A stretch of DNA of 64,000 nt from JAYFRC01 sp034926415 (lineage in GTDB: Bacteria; Bacillota; Clostridia; Oscillospirales; Oscillospiraceae), in the NCBI GenBank assembly GCA_034926415.1, contig JAYFRC010000034.1:1-64000 (forward strand), read 5' to 3'. Under the pieces are notes generated by a model that made no database searches, was not told the origin of the DNA, and saw only the letters and a list, made by a program, of their open reading frames with translations. Positions 62,168 through 64,000 of the stretch are shown here, in pieces. The first letter of the stretch is position 1. Each line of letters starts with the position of its first letter. A program made the translations under genes and the position numbers.

Positions 62168-63316
62168 CTATATGTTGACCTCGTTCACCGCGCGAACGCT
62201 GTACTTATCATCGCGAAGTCTGGGAAGAAGCGTCGTCAGCGCCGAGGCGGAAATGTCGTCTCCGGTCATAAGCACGCGGGCATAGGACGTTTTCGCGGCT
62301 ATGCGCTTTATAACCGCCGCGGCGCGCGAGATGCCCGCCGTACCGAGAGTCTGCGCGTCCACGTTCGCCGTAAAGACACAGTAGCCGTCCGAAACGAGCG
62401 CGCTCTTGGGATACGTTCCGCCGCTGAGCAGGATTATGCGCGTCGCGGCTCCGGTATAGGTGCGAAGCAGCGCGTTTGCGCGCTCTATCTCGCGCTCGGC
62501 GCGAGCCGCCGAGATCGTGCCGTCCACTGTTATGCCGACGGTATGTCCCTCCGCCGCGATACGGCGGAGCAGGTCGTCGGAACCCTCCATTTCGTCGGCG
62601 GTAAAGAAAAACGCGGCCTTGAATCCGTAGCCGGAAAGCCTGTCGAGTATCGCGGAGACCGAGTCGCCCGCCGTGAACGCCATGCACACCGTCACGCTGT
62701 TCTTGTTAGTCTCCTCGGGCGTATCATCGGAATCGTCCGTCGTCTGCCCGGAATCGGAGCTCGGCGTCTGCTTGCTCTGTATATACTTGTTGTAGCGTGA
62801 GGACAGGAACACGTCGGCCTTACTTACAAAGGCGCTGTCCTGAAACGTCGCATCTGAATTCTTGATGCGTACGAGCGGGATATAGTCCGTTTCAACTATG
62901 GTGAAGGACATCGTGAAATACGCGCAGACAAAGGCGCCGGGGAAAAACACATATCCGTTTTTCGTTATGGCGCTGAACGCGTACGAAACGCCGTTCTGCG
63001 TCAGCACGCCGCCGTTTGCGAGATCAAACAGCAGCGCCGTATTATCGCGGTAGAGCATGGCCTTCTGCTCGCCCGCGCCGTAAGCGTAGGACACGCCGAT
63101 ATTGGAGGATGAGAAGACCGTGCTCGGAACATAGAGGTTGCCGCCCGACCAGAAAGGCATCGTCGCGTCGGAAAGCTCGAAGAGGGTATCGTTGACGGCG
63201 GTGAAATAGGCCGTTTCCGTTTCCGCTCCCGCGCGCTCGGTCGAAATAGGCGCCGCGAGGACGAACGTCACCGCGGCCGTGAGCAATATGCAGCATATGC
63301 GCTTTATCGGCTTCAC
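62168..63316 (-). CDS. Secreted protein with degenerate polysaccharide-deacetylase domain
   Basis: 382 aa. Signal peptide (about 1-31, ends RAGAETET). Residues about 35-170 resemble a copper-amine-oxidase-type or stalk-like beta domain (LYVPSTVFSSSNIGVSYAYG). A Ser/Asp/Thr linker (about 180-205) leads to a NodB-type fold, but the metal and catalytic positions are changed: AFTAGDS for the usual TFDDGP and EGHTVGI for H-x3-H. Probably a non-catalytic glycan-binding or regulatory protein of the cell wall. Stands alone. Confidence 0.75.
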   Translation of the reverse strand: MKPIKRICCILLTAAVTFVLAAPISTERAGAETETAYFTAVNDTLFELSDATMPFWSGGNLYVPSTVFSSSNIGVSYAYGAGEQKAMLYRDNTALLFDLANGGVLTQNGVSYAFSAITKNGYVFFPGAFVCAYFTMSFTIVETDYIPLVRIKNSDATFQDSAFVSKADVFLSSRYNKYIQSKQTPSSDSGQTTDDSDDTPEETNKNSVTVCMAFTAGDSVSAILDRLSGYGFKAAFFFTADEMEGSDDLLRRIAAEGHTVGITVDGTISAARAEREIERANALLRTYTGAATRIILLSGGTYPKSALVSDGYCVFTANVDAQTLGTAGISRAAAVIKRIAAKTSYARVLMTGDDISASALTTLLPRLRDDKYSVRAVNEVNI

Positions 63317-63406
63317 GGTCCTTTTCCCTCCTCTTTGCAGCAGATGTTATTACAATTTTTTATTTTATCCGATTCTGTGCCTTTTTGCAAGATGGGCAGC
63401 CAGCAA

Positions 63407-63437
63407 AACGGCCGCTCCGGTTTGCGGAGCGGCCGTT
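63407..63437 (-). terminator. Terminator of the degV gene
   Basis: AACGGCCGCTCC and its complement with a 7-nt loop; on the minus strand followed by TTGC (TTTT within the stem end). Moderate strength. Confidence 0.7.
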
Positions 63438-63442
63438 CAAGC

Positions 63443-64000
63443 TTATTTTTTCTTTCTGTAGACGAGCGCCACAACGTTCGGTCCGCAGTTTATCGCGATT
63501 ATGCAGCCGAGATAATAGCTGAGTACCGGCAGATAGCCAAGCTTTTCCCTGCACTCGGCGTTAAGCTCGTCATTCCTGTCCTCAAGCGCGCCGTGGATGC
63601 AGAGATACTCGCTTCCGGGCTCCATCTCATCTTTCATCATATCGACTATTGCGGGGACGACCGCCTTATCCCCGCGCACCTTGCCGAGGATTTTCGCGCC
63701 GCCGTCCTCGAAGCCTATAAGCGGGCGCAGTCCCAGAGCGTCTCCGATAAACGCTGCGGCGGCGCTGACGCGGCCTGATTTTTTGACGAACTGGAGATTA
63801 TAGGGCACGAAAAGCACACGCTGATGGTCTATCCAATCCCGTATGACGGTGAGCACTTCTTCAACGCTCTTTCCCTCGGCCGCAGCGCGCGCGCCGAGAA
63901 CGGCCGCATAGCCGTAACCCATGGTGTAAGTCGTACCGTCGACTACATGGACGGAAAATTTGCCCCCGGCTTCCGGATGGTCTCTGAAAAACGCGTCTCT
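63443..64000 (-). CDS. DegV-family fatty-acid-binding protein (5' end outside window)
   Basis: The frame is open to position 64000, giving 185 residues of the C-terminal part. It contains VHVVDGTTYTMGYGYAAV, YLQFVKKSGR-like NLQFVKKSGRVSAAAAFIG and IGFEDGGAKILGKVRG, all typical of the second DegV domain. DegV proteins bind fatty acids for FakA-type kinases. An ATG at 63922 is internal to the domain and not the true start. Confidence 0.9.
   Translation of the reverse strand, partial: RDAFFRDHPEAGGKFSVHVVDGTTYTMGYGYAAVLGARAAAEGKSVEEVLTVIRDWIDHQRVLFVPYNLQFVKKSGRVSAAAAFIGDALGLRPLIGFEDGGAKILGKVRGDKAVVPAIVDMMKDEMEPGSEYLCIHGALEDRNDELNAECREKLGYLPVLSYYLGCIIAINCGPNVVALVYRKKK

Noticed and set aside
1..64000. 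CRISPR arrays, tRNA, rRNA, prophage or insertion sequences
   Set aside because: No regularly spaced direct repeats, clover-leaf pattern, transposase or phage gene was recognised by reading both strands.

Overview
The window reads as one continuous chromosomal segment of a GC-rich, low-oxygen Firmicute, most likely a gut clostridium of the Oscillospiraceae type. Grounds: strong GGAGG-type ribosome sites, lipoprotein solute-binding proteins, Gram-positive Pst/Pho, Znu/Zur and HtrA sets, many ferredoxin-type proteins, and a fermentative beta-keto-acid/CoA gene set. No rRNA, tRNA, CRISPR array, phage or transposase was seen. The genus is inference.

Layout. 1-1360: 3'-truncated secreted PHB-depolymerase-type esterase with a near-identical 70-codon tandem repeat. 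1788-2960: membrane diguanylate cyclase. 3614-7611: zinc operon (Zur-like regulator, small Cys membrane protein, ZnuA, ZnuC, ZnuB, Cys-containing lipoprotein) behind a promoter flanked by two copies of one 21-bp dyad. 7878-12019: ferredoxin, then a DUF134 / NifX-like / double-ferredoxin MinD ATPase / Mrp cluster whose consensus promoter lies in a 36-bp palindrome. 12157-23598: sugar cluster on two divergent arms (FucI-like isomerase, RpiB-like isomerase, two DhaK/DhaL pairs, RbsB/A/C-type ABC importer, lyxose-isomerase-type cupin, TIM paralogue), best explained as uptake and conversion of a short-chain sugar through a tetrulose phosphate. 24017-30176: REC/GGDEF-like/EAL protein, processive GT2 glycosyltransferase, iron alcohol dehydrogenase, DUF368 protein. 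30335-36936: pstSCAB-phoU-phoB-phoR-type operon with a phased Pho box. 37169-41063: MetF, separate MetH activation protein, three-domain MetH. 41121-43627: DUF2812 protein and UvrB. 43768-52901: tripartite tricarboxylate transporter (B-A-C order) with CoA-transferase, SSS symporter, 3-hydroxyacyl-CoA-dehydrogenase-family enzyme, thiolase and BKACE, opposite a LysR gene at 53281. 54291-56386: unknown protein, nucleotidyltransferase, type II pantothenate kinase. 56589-62057: two HtrA proteases and a two-component system. 62168-64000: degenerate polysaccharide deacetylase and a DegV protein cut by the window edge.

The most striking unexplained signal is a roughly 145-nt intergenic element present three times (35801-35950, 52276-52425, 59705-59850). 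Each copy lies in the same orientation just 5' of a minus-strand gene (pstC, tctA, an htrA gene) inside an operon. Stem changes between copies are compatible or compensatory. In every copy one hairpin arm can pair either with its partner arm or with the ribosome-binding segment, so the family looks like a translational RNA switch or a regulatory repeat family.

Other points of interest: an ABC ATPase lacking canonical residues in both nucleotide sites, the Znu-linked cysteine proteins, the NifX/MinD cluster, and stable hairpins after solute-binding-protein genes. All functional calls rest on motif recognition by eye; no database search was run.
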